Origin: an uncultured Collinsella sp.
GTDB taxonomy: Bacteria; Actinomycetota; Coriobacteriia; Coriobacteriales; Coriobacteriaceae
Direction: 5' to 3'
NCBI GenBank assembly: GCA_900549245.1
Contig: URNQ01000049.1
Coordinates: 1 to 9,988, forward strand
Length of the DNA: 9,988 nt
Part shown: piece by piece, positions 1 through 5,974 of the stretch
How positions within the stretch are numbered: position 1 is the first letter of the stretch
How the letters are laid out: every line of letters begins with the position of its first letter
Translations under genes and position numbers: made by a program
Notes under the pieces: model-generated
The model's input: only the letters and a program-made list of their open reading frames with translations
What the model was told of the DNA's origin: nothing
Database searches by the model: none

Positions 1-1
1 T

Positions 2-415
2 GCCATGGAGCCGCTGCTCATTAAGCCCAACGACGACGAGCTGCTCGACATCTTTGGCATTAAGGTGAGCGGTGGCGACGACGAGTCTGTCAAGGGCGCG
101 ATGGCCGAGCTGCATGCCAAGGGCGCCAAGAACGTCCTGCTGACCCTTGGTGGCGACGGCGCGTACTTCTCCAACGGCGAGCACATCTGGTTTGCCAACC
201 GCACCTTTGAGGTCAAGCTGCTGTCGACGGTCTGCGCCGGCGATTCCTCGCTCGCTGCCTTCCTGTCCGTGTGGCACGACGCTCCCGAGCGTGTTGAGGA
301 CGCTCTGCGCCTCTCGATGGCCACCGGCGCCAACGTGGTCGAGTGCCCGGGTTTGGGCGATTTTGCTAAGGTCGATGAGTATCAGAAGGGTATCGCCATC
401 CGTCAGGTCTGCTAA
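2..415 (+). CDS. fruK: 1-phosphofructokinase-type sugar kinase (PfkB family), 3' part
   Basis: This is the C-terminal part of a ribokinase/PfkB-family hexose-phosphate kinase. It would phosphorylate fructose 1-phosphate, or a related sugar phosphate, with ATP in the cytoplasm. The frame is open to the window edge. The ATG at 5 is internal, because the family has roughly 170 more residues upstream. Visible family motifs are LLIKPNDDEL near the start, LLTLGGDGA in the middle, and STVCAGDSSLAAF, which holds the catalytic-base Asp of the usual GAGD motif. The first Gly of that motif is Cys here. The ending GANVVECPGLGDF also fits this subfamily. A strong terminator follows 35 bases after the stop, so this is the last gene of its transcript. 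The PfkB family is secure. FruK rather than a tagatose-6-phosphate kinase (LacC type) is likely but not proven. Confidence 0.85.
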   Translation, partial: AMEPLLIKPNDDELLDIFGIKVSGGDDESVKGAMAELHAKGAKNVLLTLGGDGAYFSNGEHIWFANRTFEVKLLSTVCAGDSSLAAFLSVWHDAPERVEDALRLSMATGANVVECPGLGDFAKVDEYQKGIAIRQVC

Positions 416-449
416 CGCAACGTACGGGCCTTGGTTTCTTGCTTTGTTG

Positions 450-490
450 AGCACCCGTCTCGGATTACCGAGGCGGGTGCTTTTTCATTT
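450..490 (+). terminator. Rho-independent terminator after the sugar kinase
   Basis: A 14-bp stem (450-463 paired with 468-481) has one G-T wobble and an ATTA loop. It runs straight into TTTTTCATTT. It lies 35 bases after the kinase stop codon and ends that transcript. Confidence 0.92.
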
Positions 491-558
491 CGGTGGCAGA
501 GCTCTTGGGATTCAATCGTGCTTGAAACGCGTTTGCGTGTGCGCCCGCTCCCGTTTCT

Positions 559-567
559 TGCTAGACT
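559..567 (+). promoter_or_regulatory. Possible extended -10 of the cca promoter
   Basis: TGCTAGACT matches an extended -10 element (TGnTAnnnT) and lies 50 bases before the chosen cca start, downstream of the preceding terminator. No -35 box with normal spacing is visible; TTGCGT at 533-538 would leave 23 bases. The call is weak, but a promoter is expected between the terminator and cca. Confidence 0.3.
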
Positions 568-602
568 TCTTGGAAACCGTCAATCGATATACCCGCAATC
601 GC

Positions 603-608
603 AGGAGG
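603..608 (+). promoter_or_regulatory. Ribosome binding site deciding the cca start
   Basis: A perfect AGGAGG sits 8 bases before the ATG at 617. The frame is open further upstream, to an ATG at 431, but that start would lie before the terminator hairpin and has no such site. Confidence 0.85.
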
Positions 609-616
609 CCACAGGA

Positions 617-2011
617 ATGTGCAATGTTTCGCTCAACGCCACGCAGCCGTCAGCCGCCTCTCTGCGCGTGTTGCGAGCCCTCGAGGATGCCGGTCTTGAG
701 GCCTGGTATGTGGGCGGTTGGGTGCGTGACGCGCTGATGGGATGCCCCAGCCACGATGTAGATATGTGTTGCAGCGGCCTGTGGCAGGAGTCCAAAGCGG
801 CGCTCGAGGCCGCCGGCATCGCGGTTGTGGAGTCGGGCATTAAATTTGGCGGAATCACGGCTATTTCCGATGGCGAGCGTATCGAGGTCACCACGTACCG
901 TCTGGATGGCTTTTACACCGATGGTCGCCATCCCCAGAGTGTGGAGCGTGCCGCCTCGCTCGAGGACGATCTGGCGCGCCGCGACTTTACCGTCAACGCT
1001 ATGGCCTGGCATCCCGAGCGCGGGCTTGTCGACCGCTACGACGGCCAGGGTGACTTGGAGCGCAAGCTGATTCGCGCTGTCGGCGATCCCAAGCGTCGCT
1101 TTAACGAGGACGCCCTGCGCATGTTGCGTGCGGTGCGCTTTGCCTGCCGCCTGGACTTTATGATTGAGCCCGAGACTAAGCGCGCGCTTGTCGAGTGCGC
1201 GCCGCTGCTCGACGCCGTGGCGCGCGAGCGCGTGGGTATTGAGCTCGAGGGCATTCTTTCGACCGGTCATGGGGGAGACGCGATGCTGCGCTACCCCGAG
1301 CTTGTTTGCGCCGCCGTGCCCGAGCTCGCGTCCGCTCGCGGGTTTGATCAACGCAGCGTCTATCATGCGTTTAACGTCTACGAGCATATCGCCCGCGTGC
1401 TGACGGTGGCAGGGGAGCTGGCGCTGTGCGACGGCGTCGCGCCCTCGTCGAGCCTTATGTGGGCGGCGTTTTTGCACGACGTTTCCAAACCCGAGTGCTT
1501 TACGGTCGATCACGACGGCAGCGGCCACTTCTACGGCCATCCCGAGCTCGGCGCCAAGAAGGCGCGTGTCATCATGGATCGCCTGGCGCTCTCGCACGAT
1601 TTGGTGCGCGATGTGTGCCTGCTGATCAAATACCATGACAAGCCGCTGCGCCCCGAGCGCTCCTGCCTGCTCAATATGATGCGCGCGCTTTCGGCCGAGG
1701 GTGTCGATACGCCGCGTCTGATGGACGAGCTCATGGACCTTAAGCGTGCCGACACGCTCGGCAAGGCGCCCTCGTGCTTCTATTACGTCGAGACGATCGA
1801 GGAGATGCGTACGCTCGCCCACGATCTGCTGCAGGCGGGGGAGCCCTATACACTCAAGATGCTTGCCATCAATGGTGGCGACCTGATCCGCGCCGGCGTC
1901 AAGCCGGGGCCGGAGCTGGGACAGCTTCTCAACGCCGCCCTCGACGCCGTGATCGAGGACAACATCCCCAACAACCGCGAAGCCCTCCTGGCTCATCTCA
2001 ACTTGAACTAG
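617..2011 (+). CDS. cca: CCA tRNA nucleotidyltransferase with HD domain
   Basis: A class II tRNA nucleotidyltransferase of 464 aa. It adds or repairs the 3' CCA of tRNAs from CTP and ATP in the cytoplasm, without a template. The head domain shows YVGGWVRDAL (31-40), the metal-binding Asp pair D47/D49, and RRDFTVNAMA (121-130). Next comes the nucleotide-selecting and RNA-binding region RFNEDALRMLRAVRFA (161-176). The C-terminal half carries an HD phosphohydrolase domain: H250 and H257, the pair H287-D288, and YHD at 339-341. The family's usual closing segment INGGDLIRAGVKPGPELG (418-435) is present. The ATG at 617 was chosen for its AGGAGG; the frame opens earlier, but that stretch runs across the upstream terminator. 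HD-containing members in other bacteria have phosphatase or phosphodiesterase activity, which is an inference here. The adjacent tRNA already encodes CCA, so repair may be the main role for that tRNA. Confidence 0.95.
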   Translation: MCNVSLNATQPSAASLRVLRALEDAGLEAWYVGGWVRDALMGCPSHDVDMCCSGLWQESKAALEAAGIAVVESGIKFGGITAISDGERIEVTTYRLDGFYTDGRHPQSVERAASLEDDLARRDFTVNAMAWHPERGLVDRYDGQGDLERKLIRAVGDPKRRFNEDALRMLRAVRFACRLDFMIEPETKRALVECAPLLDAVARERVGIELEGILSTGHGGDAMLRYPELVCAAVPELASARGFDQRSVYHAFNVYEHIARVLTVAGELALCDGVAPSSSLMWAAFLHDVSKPECFTVDHDGSGHFYGHPELGAKKARVIMDRLALSHDLVRDVCLLIKYHDKPLRPERSCLLNMMRALSAEGVDTPRLMDELMDLKRADTLGKAPSCFYYVETIEEMRTLAHDLLQAGEPYTLKMLAINGGDLIRAGVKPGPELGQLLNAALDAVIEDNIPNNREALLAHLNLN

Positions 2012-2041
2012 CTAACCAGTTGACCTGCGCGTTCCATAACC

Positions 2042-2061
2042 TGCCGACAATTTTTTCGGCA
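2042..2061 (+). terminator. Possible weak hairpin after cca
   Basis: A 6-bp perfect inverted repeat (TGCCGA/TCGGCA) with an 8-base T-rich loop lies 31 bases after the cca stop. The T tract is in the loop and not after the stem, so it is not a standard terminator. It may only slow or partly end transcription before the tRNA promoter. Confidence 0.25.
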
Positions 2062-2076
2062 ATTTGGAATTTCTTC

Positions 2077-2105
2077 TTGCGCTGATCTTTTTTGTCCCGT
2101 AATAT
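2077..2105 (+). promoter_or_regulatory. Promoter of the tRNA-Glu gene
   Basis: TTGCGC (2077-2082), a 17-base spacer and TAATAT (2100-2105) form a good sigma70-type promoter. Transcription would begin near 2112, about 28 bases before the tRNA. Confidence 0.7.
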
Positions 2106-2139
2106 ATTTCCTCGCAGCACGGCAGTGCAGATGTCATGT

Positions 2140-2216
2140 GGCCCGTTCGTCTAGCGGTTTAGGACGCCGCCCTCTCAAGGCGGAGATCACCAGTTCGAAT
2201 CTGGTACGGGCTACCA
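2140..2216 (+). tRNA. tRNA-Glu (anticodon CTC), CCA encoded
   Basis: The sequence folds as a full cloverleaf. The acceptor is GGCCCGT with ACGGGCT, whose first pair is a G-T wobble. The D arm (TCGTCTAGCGGTTTAGGA) is typical of Glu tRNAs. The anticodon stem is CCGCC/GGCGG, with loop CTCTCAA and anticodon CTC at 2174-2176, which reads GAG. The T arm is ACCAG, TTCGAAT, CTGGT. The discriminator is A, and the CCA end is encoded at 2214-2216. It has its own promoter and terminator and so is a single-gene transcript. Confidence 0.95.
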
Positions 2217-2226
2217 CGCATCTGAT

Positions 2227-2263
2227 ACCCGGACTTCCTATGGAAGCCCGGGTTTTTATTTTC
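2227..2263 (+). terminator. Rho-independent terminator of tRNA-Glu
   Basis: The stem ACCCGGACTTCC/GGAAGCCCGGGT (one A-C mismatch, TAT loop) is followed by TTTTTATTTTC. It starts 11 bases after the tRNA CCA end. Confidence 0.9.
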
Positions 2264-2326
2264 AAACAACCGTCTGCAATTCCCGTTTGAACCAGAGCTT
2301 TGCGTTCTTCCTATGGCCCTTACGGG

Positions 2327-2332
2327 TACAAT
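2327..2332 (+). promoter_or_regulatory. Possible -10 of the membrane-protein gene
   Basis: TACAAT lies 33 bases before the ATG at 2366 and downstream of the tRNA terminator. The best -35 candidates are poor: TTCTTC at 2305-2310 with a 16-base spacer, or TTGCGT at 2300-2305 with 21. A promoter is needed here because the tRNA terminator isolates the gene. Confidence 0.35.
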
Positions 2333-2365
2333 ATCCAAGATATTTTGACTGTTAGAAGGAGTCTC

Positions 2366-3670
2366 ATGACGGAGTCCTCTCAGCATACGTCTAAGCCCCA
2401 GGTCGAGGTTGAGGCCTCGGGCGGCGATGACAATAAGAGCGCACGCCGCGGCGCAATCTTTATCGGCGTTGTGCTGGTGGGTTATATCGTCTATCTGGTG
2501 GTAACCGGGCAGATGGGGCAGTTCTGGGCTGCTATGTCGAGCGTCCAGGCGCCCTGGCTCCTCGCTGCATGCTTCTGCATGTTTCTATACCTCTTTTTTG
2601 GTATCGTGGCGTACGCGATTGCCGTTTGGCTCGACCCCAATTCGCCCGTCGGTATCCGCGACCTCATTTCGGTCGAGGCGAGTGGCATCTTCTTTGGTAA
2701 TCTGACACCCATGATGATGGGCTCTACGCCTGCCCAGATCTACCGCCTGACCAAAGCGGGCCAAAATGTCGGCGAGGCCGGCGCCACGCAGTTCACGCGT
2801 TTTATCGTGTATCAGTTTGGCCTTGTTGCCTGGGGCGCTATCCTATTGCTTGCTCGCATGCCGTTTTTTGCCGAGCGCTATGGCGACATGACGCTGCTGT
2901 GCGTCTTTAGTTTTGGCGGCCACTGCTGCATCTTGCTTGGTATCTTCGCCGTCGCGCTCATGCCTAAGACCGTCACGCGCGTCGCCCATTGCATCATCAA
3001 TTGGCTCGAGCGCATAGGTGTCTCGGCCACTAAGATCGAGGGATGGCGCACGTTTGTCGACGGCGAAATCTACTCGTTCTCCGAGAAGTTCAAGCTTTCG
3101 GCCGGCCACTTTTCGTCCATGCTGCTCACGGTGGTCATCACCATGTTGCAGCTCGCGTTTTTCTACCTCGTGCCGTATTTTCTGATGCTTGCCTTTGGCC
3201 ACCACGAAGTCGACTTTTTCTCGGTCATGGCCGCGAGTGCCTTTGTTCAGCTCCTGAGCTCTGCTGTTCCCCTGCCCGGCGGCACCGGCGGCGCCGAGGG
3301 CGGCTTCGCACTGTTCCTGGGTCATTTCTTTGGATCGGCGTCGACCGCCGGTTATCTGCTGTGGCGCCTCATTACGTTTATCGCGCCGACGATTTTGGCC
3401 GCGCCCCTGCTGGGTCTTAAGAGTGCTCACAACGAGAGTATCCACGCACGCTGGGATCGCGCGATGCGCAAGCTCGGACGATCGCCTCAGACGTCCTCTA
3501 AGCCTGCAAAGCCCCATCCTGTGAATGCGGTTACCGTGGATCCCAATCTGCATGCTCAGAAGGCTTCTGGGGCCGCCAAACCGTCGCATAAGGCCTATGT
3601 GCGCCAGACAGGCGACGGCATCCGTGTGTCCCCGGCTGCTTTGAACAAAATGAAGCTCCCTAAGGCGTAA
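2366..3670 (+). CDS. Flippase-like / LPG-synthase transmembrane family protein
   Basis: A polytopic inner-membrane protein of 434 aa resembling the LPG_synthase_TM family (PF03706-type; the membrane half of MprF and related proteins). Family-like features are NLTPMMMGSTPAQIYRL (112-128), with its Pro/Gly-rich turn, and the conserved PLPGGTGGAEGG loop (302-313). Hydrophobic segments lie at about 31-47, 64-88, 148-164, 176-199, 248-278, 284-301 and 328-351. The N-terminus (1-28) and the C-terminal tail (about 352-434) are hydrophilic, and the tail is basic with K/P/S-rich stretches. There is no lysyl-transferase domain, so this is not a full MprF. Relatives are thought to move lipids or lipid-linked precursors, but its substrate cannot be read from sequence. 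The ATG at 2366 has AAGGAG 4 bases upstream. An earlier ATG at 2300 would place the start ahead of the likely promoter. Confidence 0.85.
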   Translation: MTESSQHTSKPQVEVEASGGDDNKSARRGAIFIGVVLVGYIVYLVVTGQMGQFWAAMSSVQAPWLLAACFCMFLYLFFGIVAYAIAVWLDPNSPVGIRDLISVEASGIFFGNLTPMMMGSTPAQIYRLTKAGQNVGEAGATQFTRFIVYQFGLVAWGAILLLARMPFFAERYGDMTLLCVFSFGGHCCILLGIFAVALMPKTVTRVAHCIINWLERIGVSATKIEGWRTFVDGEIYSFSEKFKLSAGHFSSMLLTVVITMLQLAFFYLVPYFLMLAFGHHEVDFFSVMAASAFVQLLSSAVPLPGGTGGAEGGFALFLGHFFGSASTAGYLLWRLITFIAPTILAAPLLGLKSAHNESIHARWDRAMRKLGRSPQTSSKPAKPHPVNAVTVDPNLHAQKASGAAKPSHKAYVRQTGDGIRVSPAALNKMKLPKA

Positions 3671-3721
3671 CAGTTGGTCGTGCGTTCTTCATGTTGCCGG
3701 GCTTTTTTGTGCCGGATGGGG

Positions 3722-3727
3722 GATAAT
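3722..3727 (+). promoter_or_regulatory. Possible -10 of the tetR promoter
   Basis: GATAAT lies 62 bases before the regulator start. No -35 box at 16-18 bases is convincing, so this may be an activated or weak promoter, or a chance match. Confidence 0.3.
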
Positions 3728-3747
3728 CCTCTTACGTAGATTAACTC

Positions 3748-3761
3748 TCATCTGTTGATGA
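3748..3761 (+). promoter_or_regulatory. Small palindrome upstream of the TetR gene, possible operator
   Basis: TCATC-TGTT-GATGA is a perfect 5-bp inverted repeat, placed between the possible -10 and the ribosome binding site. TetR regulators commonly bind palindromes in their own promoters, so self-regulation is plausible. Five-base arms also occur often by chance. Confidence 0.3.
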
Positions 3762-3774
3762 ATGCTCACATTCC

Positions 3775-3781
3775 GAAGGGA
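3775..3781 (+). promoter_or_regulatory. Ribosome binding site deciding the tetR start
   Basis: GAAGGGA lies 7 bases before the ATG at 3789. The in-frame ATG at 3762 precedes this site and has no comparable one. Confidence 0.7.
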
Positions 3782-3788
3782 CACGTCC

Positions 3789-4400
3789 ATGGACACCAGC
3801 AAACCGCGTCTCGACCGCCGCATCGTTCGCAGCCGCAATGCCATCCTTTCTGCGTTTGAGCGCCTGCTGATGGATAAACCGCTTGCCGATATTACCGTGA
3901 GTGCCATCGCGCGTGAGGCAAATGTCGATCGTAAGACCTTCTACGTGCACTTTGGCACGGTCGACGGCCTGCTCGATGCCATCGCCGCCGATGTGGTCGA
4001 GATGATCGTCGACTCGGTCGAAAAGACGCTTTCCACTATGGGCAGTGACCCCAACGAGCGCGCCCTTGGAGCGGCGGCTACCTTCTTTAAGACCATCAAC
4101 GAGGCACTTTGCAATAACCTCGTGCTCAATCGCCAGCTGATTGAAAACATCCCGCTCGACGATTTTATGACGCGTTTGCGCGTGCCGCTCGAGCATGAGA
4201 TTGCCGAGCGCGACTTGCTGCCCCACGGCCTCAAGGACGAGATGTTCGATTACTATCTGGCGTTTTTGCTGTCCGGTATTATCGGTATCTATCGCACGTG
4301 GGCGCTGTCTGATGGTTCGGTTCCTATCGAGCGTGTCTCGGAGGTCGCCAACGACCTGACTCTCAATGGCCTGTCGAGTCTGGAATCTCGCTTGGATTAG
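3789..4400 (+). CDS. TetR/AcrR-family transcriptional regulator
   Basis: A regulator of 203 aa, a normal length for TetR proteins, acting as a DNA-binding dimer that usually represses until a small ligand binds. The N-terminal domain has the TetR pattern: RRIVRSRNAILSAFERLL (10-27), then the helix-turn-helix ITVSAIAREANVDRKTFYVHF (35-55), where TFYVHF is the typical end of the recognition helix. The C-terminal domain (about 60-203) is mostly helical with no recognisable ligand type; FDYYLAFLLSGIIGIYRTW (153-171) is typical of the C-terminal dimerisation region of related regulators. The gene stands alone on the + strand and is convergent with the right-hand operon, from which an IS fragment separates it. 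The stop codon abuts that fragment exactly, so the last few residues could have been altered by the insertion. Its target genes are unknown. Confidence 0.9.
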   Translation: MDTSKPRLDRRIVRSRNAILSAFERLLMDKPLADITVSAIAREANVDRKTFYVHFGTVDGLLDAIAADVVEMIVDSVEKTLSTMGSDPNERALGAAATFFKTINEALCNNLVLNRQLIENIPLDDFMTRLRVPLEHEIAERDLLPHGLKDEMFDYYLAFLLSGIIGIYRTWALSDGSVPIERVSEVANDLTLNGLSSLESRLD

Positions 4401-4640
4401 GCGCAGGCTCGAGTTCGTGAGGCGCTTGTCGGGGTGCAGCCCGATCGACCAGGCGACGAGCATCCCGCCGAAGCAGTCGATGACCGGGCTCAGGTAGACC
4501 TTCTCGCCGCCCGGGAGTCTGAACTCGGTGATGTCGGTGAGCCACAGCAGGTTGGGCTCGTCGGCGTGGAAATTCCTGTTCACGAGGTTCTCCGGCGCCT
4601 TGTAGACCTCGCCGGCGTAGGAGCTGTAGCCTGAGGATCC
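4401..4640 (-). pseudogene. IS3-family transposase (OrfB) internal fragment
   Basis: On the - strand, 80 codons match the start of the integrase core of IS3-type OrfB transposases. They run from GYSSYAGEVYKAPENLVNR through FHADEPNLLWLTDITEF to VIDCFGGMLVAWSIGLHPD and LTNSS. The first catalytic Asp of the DDE triad (in LTDITEF) is present. The second Asp and the Glu, which lie further toward the C-terminus, are missing, as is everything N-terminal. An in-frame TAA at 4641-4643 closes the frame on the upstream side. On the other side the frame stays open past 4401 but runs antisense through tetR, where the resemblance stops. No terminal inverted repeats or target duplication are visible. It cannot be active, and marks an old insertion followed by deletion or rearrangement. 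Confidence 0.87.
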
Positions 4641-4657
4641 TTAAAAGAAAGTCCAGT

Positions 4658-5974
4658 TTATCCTTCCCACTCCAATTGGGAATCCTCCGATGCGCCTTCG
4701 CACGCTCGCATGACCTCGATACCGTGCGAGCGTGCGAACTTGACGAGCTCTGCGTTGCGGGCGTTTATGGTGCTGAAGGCGACGGGGCACACGATAAGGC
4801 GCGCGCAGTGGACGAGGAGCTCTTTGGCGCGGGCTATGGTTTTATCCCCGATCGGCTCGAAGGCGCGCTCGACCACGCATTCCGCCGCCAAGTCGCGCGC
4901 GAGCTCGCAGTCGATGTCCCCTTCGTGCAGAACGCCCGCGTAGAACGCCTTGCCCTGCCGGATGAGCTGGCGAAACACAGCCGAACCCGTACCTGCGCCG
5001 GCGATGACGAACGTGTGCGTATCGCCGTGCGGGCGCCCAATTTCCACGCTGCCGAAGCGCTCGTTGAAGGTGCCATGCTGAAGGCCGTAGAGCTCGCCAA
5101 TCGTCTCGCGCGTGAATATGTCCTCGGGTACGCCGGCGCGGAAGACCCGGCCGTCCTTCACGCAAATCACCTTGTCGGCGCTTTTCTGCGCGAGTTCGAG
5201 TTCGTGGATGGACATGATGACAGCCACATTACGCGATTTCGCAAGGTGTCGAAGTATTCGCAGCAGGTCGATCTGGTAGCGGATATCGAGATACGACGTG
5301 GGCTCGTCGAGCACGAGCACACGCGGATCCTGCGCGATGGCGCGTGCGAGCATGACGCGCTGGCGTTGCCCGTCGCTTATCTGCATGAAGTCGCGCTCGG
5401 CGAGCTCTTCCACATGTGCGGTTTTCATGGCCTCGTCGACCCGACTATGGTCGTTGGGCGATAGTGTGCCCATTCGTCCGGTGTAGGGATGCCTTCCCGC
5501 CTCTACGATATCGCGGCAGGTGAGGAGCTCGGTCCGGGGGCGATCTGTCAGCATAACGGCAAGGTTCCTTGCAAACTCCGCCGTCTTCCATCGGGAAATC
5601 TCCCGTCCGTCGAGCTCGACCGCGCCGGCAAGCGGTGCCAGATGGCGTGTGATGGTTTTTAAGATGGTCGACTTGCCCGAGCCGTTCGGCCCGATGAGCG
5701 CCACGACGTCGCCCGCGCGAACCTCCAGATCGACGCCTCCGACTACGACCTTCTTGTCGTAGCCCGCCGACAGGTCGCTTATGTGGAAAAGCGGCGCTCC
5801 GTCAGCCTGCGTTTCGACCGTAGTTTCGAGGTTCGGCTCCGCTCGGAAGAGGCGTTCCGCGCGCAGTTCCGCACGAGCCGAAAGTGCCTTCTGGCGCTTT
5901 CGTGCGAGCTCAGGACTGTCTAAGCATGGAATGTCCCCTCCGAGCGTTTTGGGCCGCGGCACGAATTCCCCCAT
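4658..5974 (-). CDS. ABC transporter ATPase (FecE/BtuD type) with extra C-terminal domain
   Basis: A 438-aa ATP-binding subunit, against about 250-270 aa for the usual family member. It would power import through the permease encoded just upstream. The ABC domain spans about 61-300: Walker A GPNGSGKST (95-103), signature ISDGQ (199-203) in place of LSGGQ, Walker B VLVLDEP (219-225), D-loop SYLD (227-230) and switch His257. The Q-loop region reads LAVMLTDRP (138-146) with no Gln, a variant I recall from anaerobe FecE-like proteins. Residues 1-60 form a charged N-terminal extension of unknown role. Residues from about 315 to 438 form an added domain beginning HTFVIAGAGTG (320-330), followed by YAGVLHEGDIDCELARDLAAE (345-365). 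I cannot assign its function. The ATG follows the permease stop with no gap, so translation is probably coupled. It is the last gene of the operon. Confidence 0.9.
   Translation of the reverse strand: MGEFVPRPKTLGGDIPCLDSPELARKRQKALSARAELRAERLFRAEPNLETTVETQADGAPLFHISDLSAGYDKKVVVGGVDLEVRAGDVVALIGPNGSGKSTILKTITRHLAPLAGAVELDGREISRWKTAEFARNLAVMLTDRPRTELLTCRDIVEAGRHPYTGRMGTLSPNDHSRVDEAMKTAHVEELAERDFMQISDGQRQRVMLARAIAQDPRVLVLDEPTSYLDIRYQIDLLRILRHLAKSRNVAVIMSIHELELAQKSADKVICVKDGRVFRAGVPEDIFTRETIGELYGLQHGTFNERFGSVEIGRPHGDTHTFVIAGAGTGSAVFRQLIRQGKAFYAGVLHEGDIDCELARDLAAECVVERAFEPIGDKTIARAKELLVHCARLIVCPVAFSTINARNAELVKFARSHGIEVMRACEGASEDSQLEWEG
4664..4682 (-). terminator. Possible weak hairpin at the 3' end of the ABC operon
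   Basis: A perfect 6-bp inverted repeat (TTCCCA/TGGGAA, 7-base loop) overlaps the last codons of the ATPase gene. On the - strand it is followed some 15 bases later by TTTCTTTTAA. The stem is short and the T tract distant, so termination here is doubtful. The true terminator may have been lost at the IS junction. Confidence 0.25.

Noticed and set aside
650..1996. A 448-codon open frame on the - strand opposite cca
   Set aside because: It is a shadow of the GC-rich codon pattern of cca. The protein has no family resemblance, and the + strand frame is fully supported by motifs and a ribosome binding site.
2195..2216. tRNA-Glu 3' end as an integration (att) site
   Set aside because: I saw no second copy of the tRNA 3' end in the window, no integrase, and ordinary chromosomal genes on both sides.
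3690..3720. Terminator after the flippase-like gene (CCGGGC, T run, GCCGG)
   Set aside because: The T run would be in the loop and the stem has a bulge, so it does not look like a rho-independent terminator. Read-through into tetR cannot be excluded.
3741..4583. A single 280-codon open frame on the - strand
   Set aside because: Only the upstream part (4401-4583) is real transposase homology. The rest runs antisense through the TetR gene and reads as nonsense, so it is not a fusion protein.
4676..5464. A 262-codon open frame on the + strand opposite the ATPase gene
   Set aside because: The Walker and signature motifs are all on the - strand. The + frame is a codon-bias shadow without recognisable motifs.
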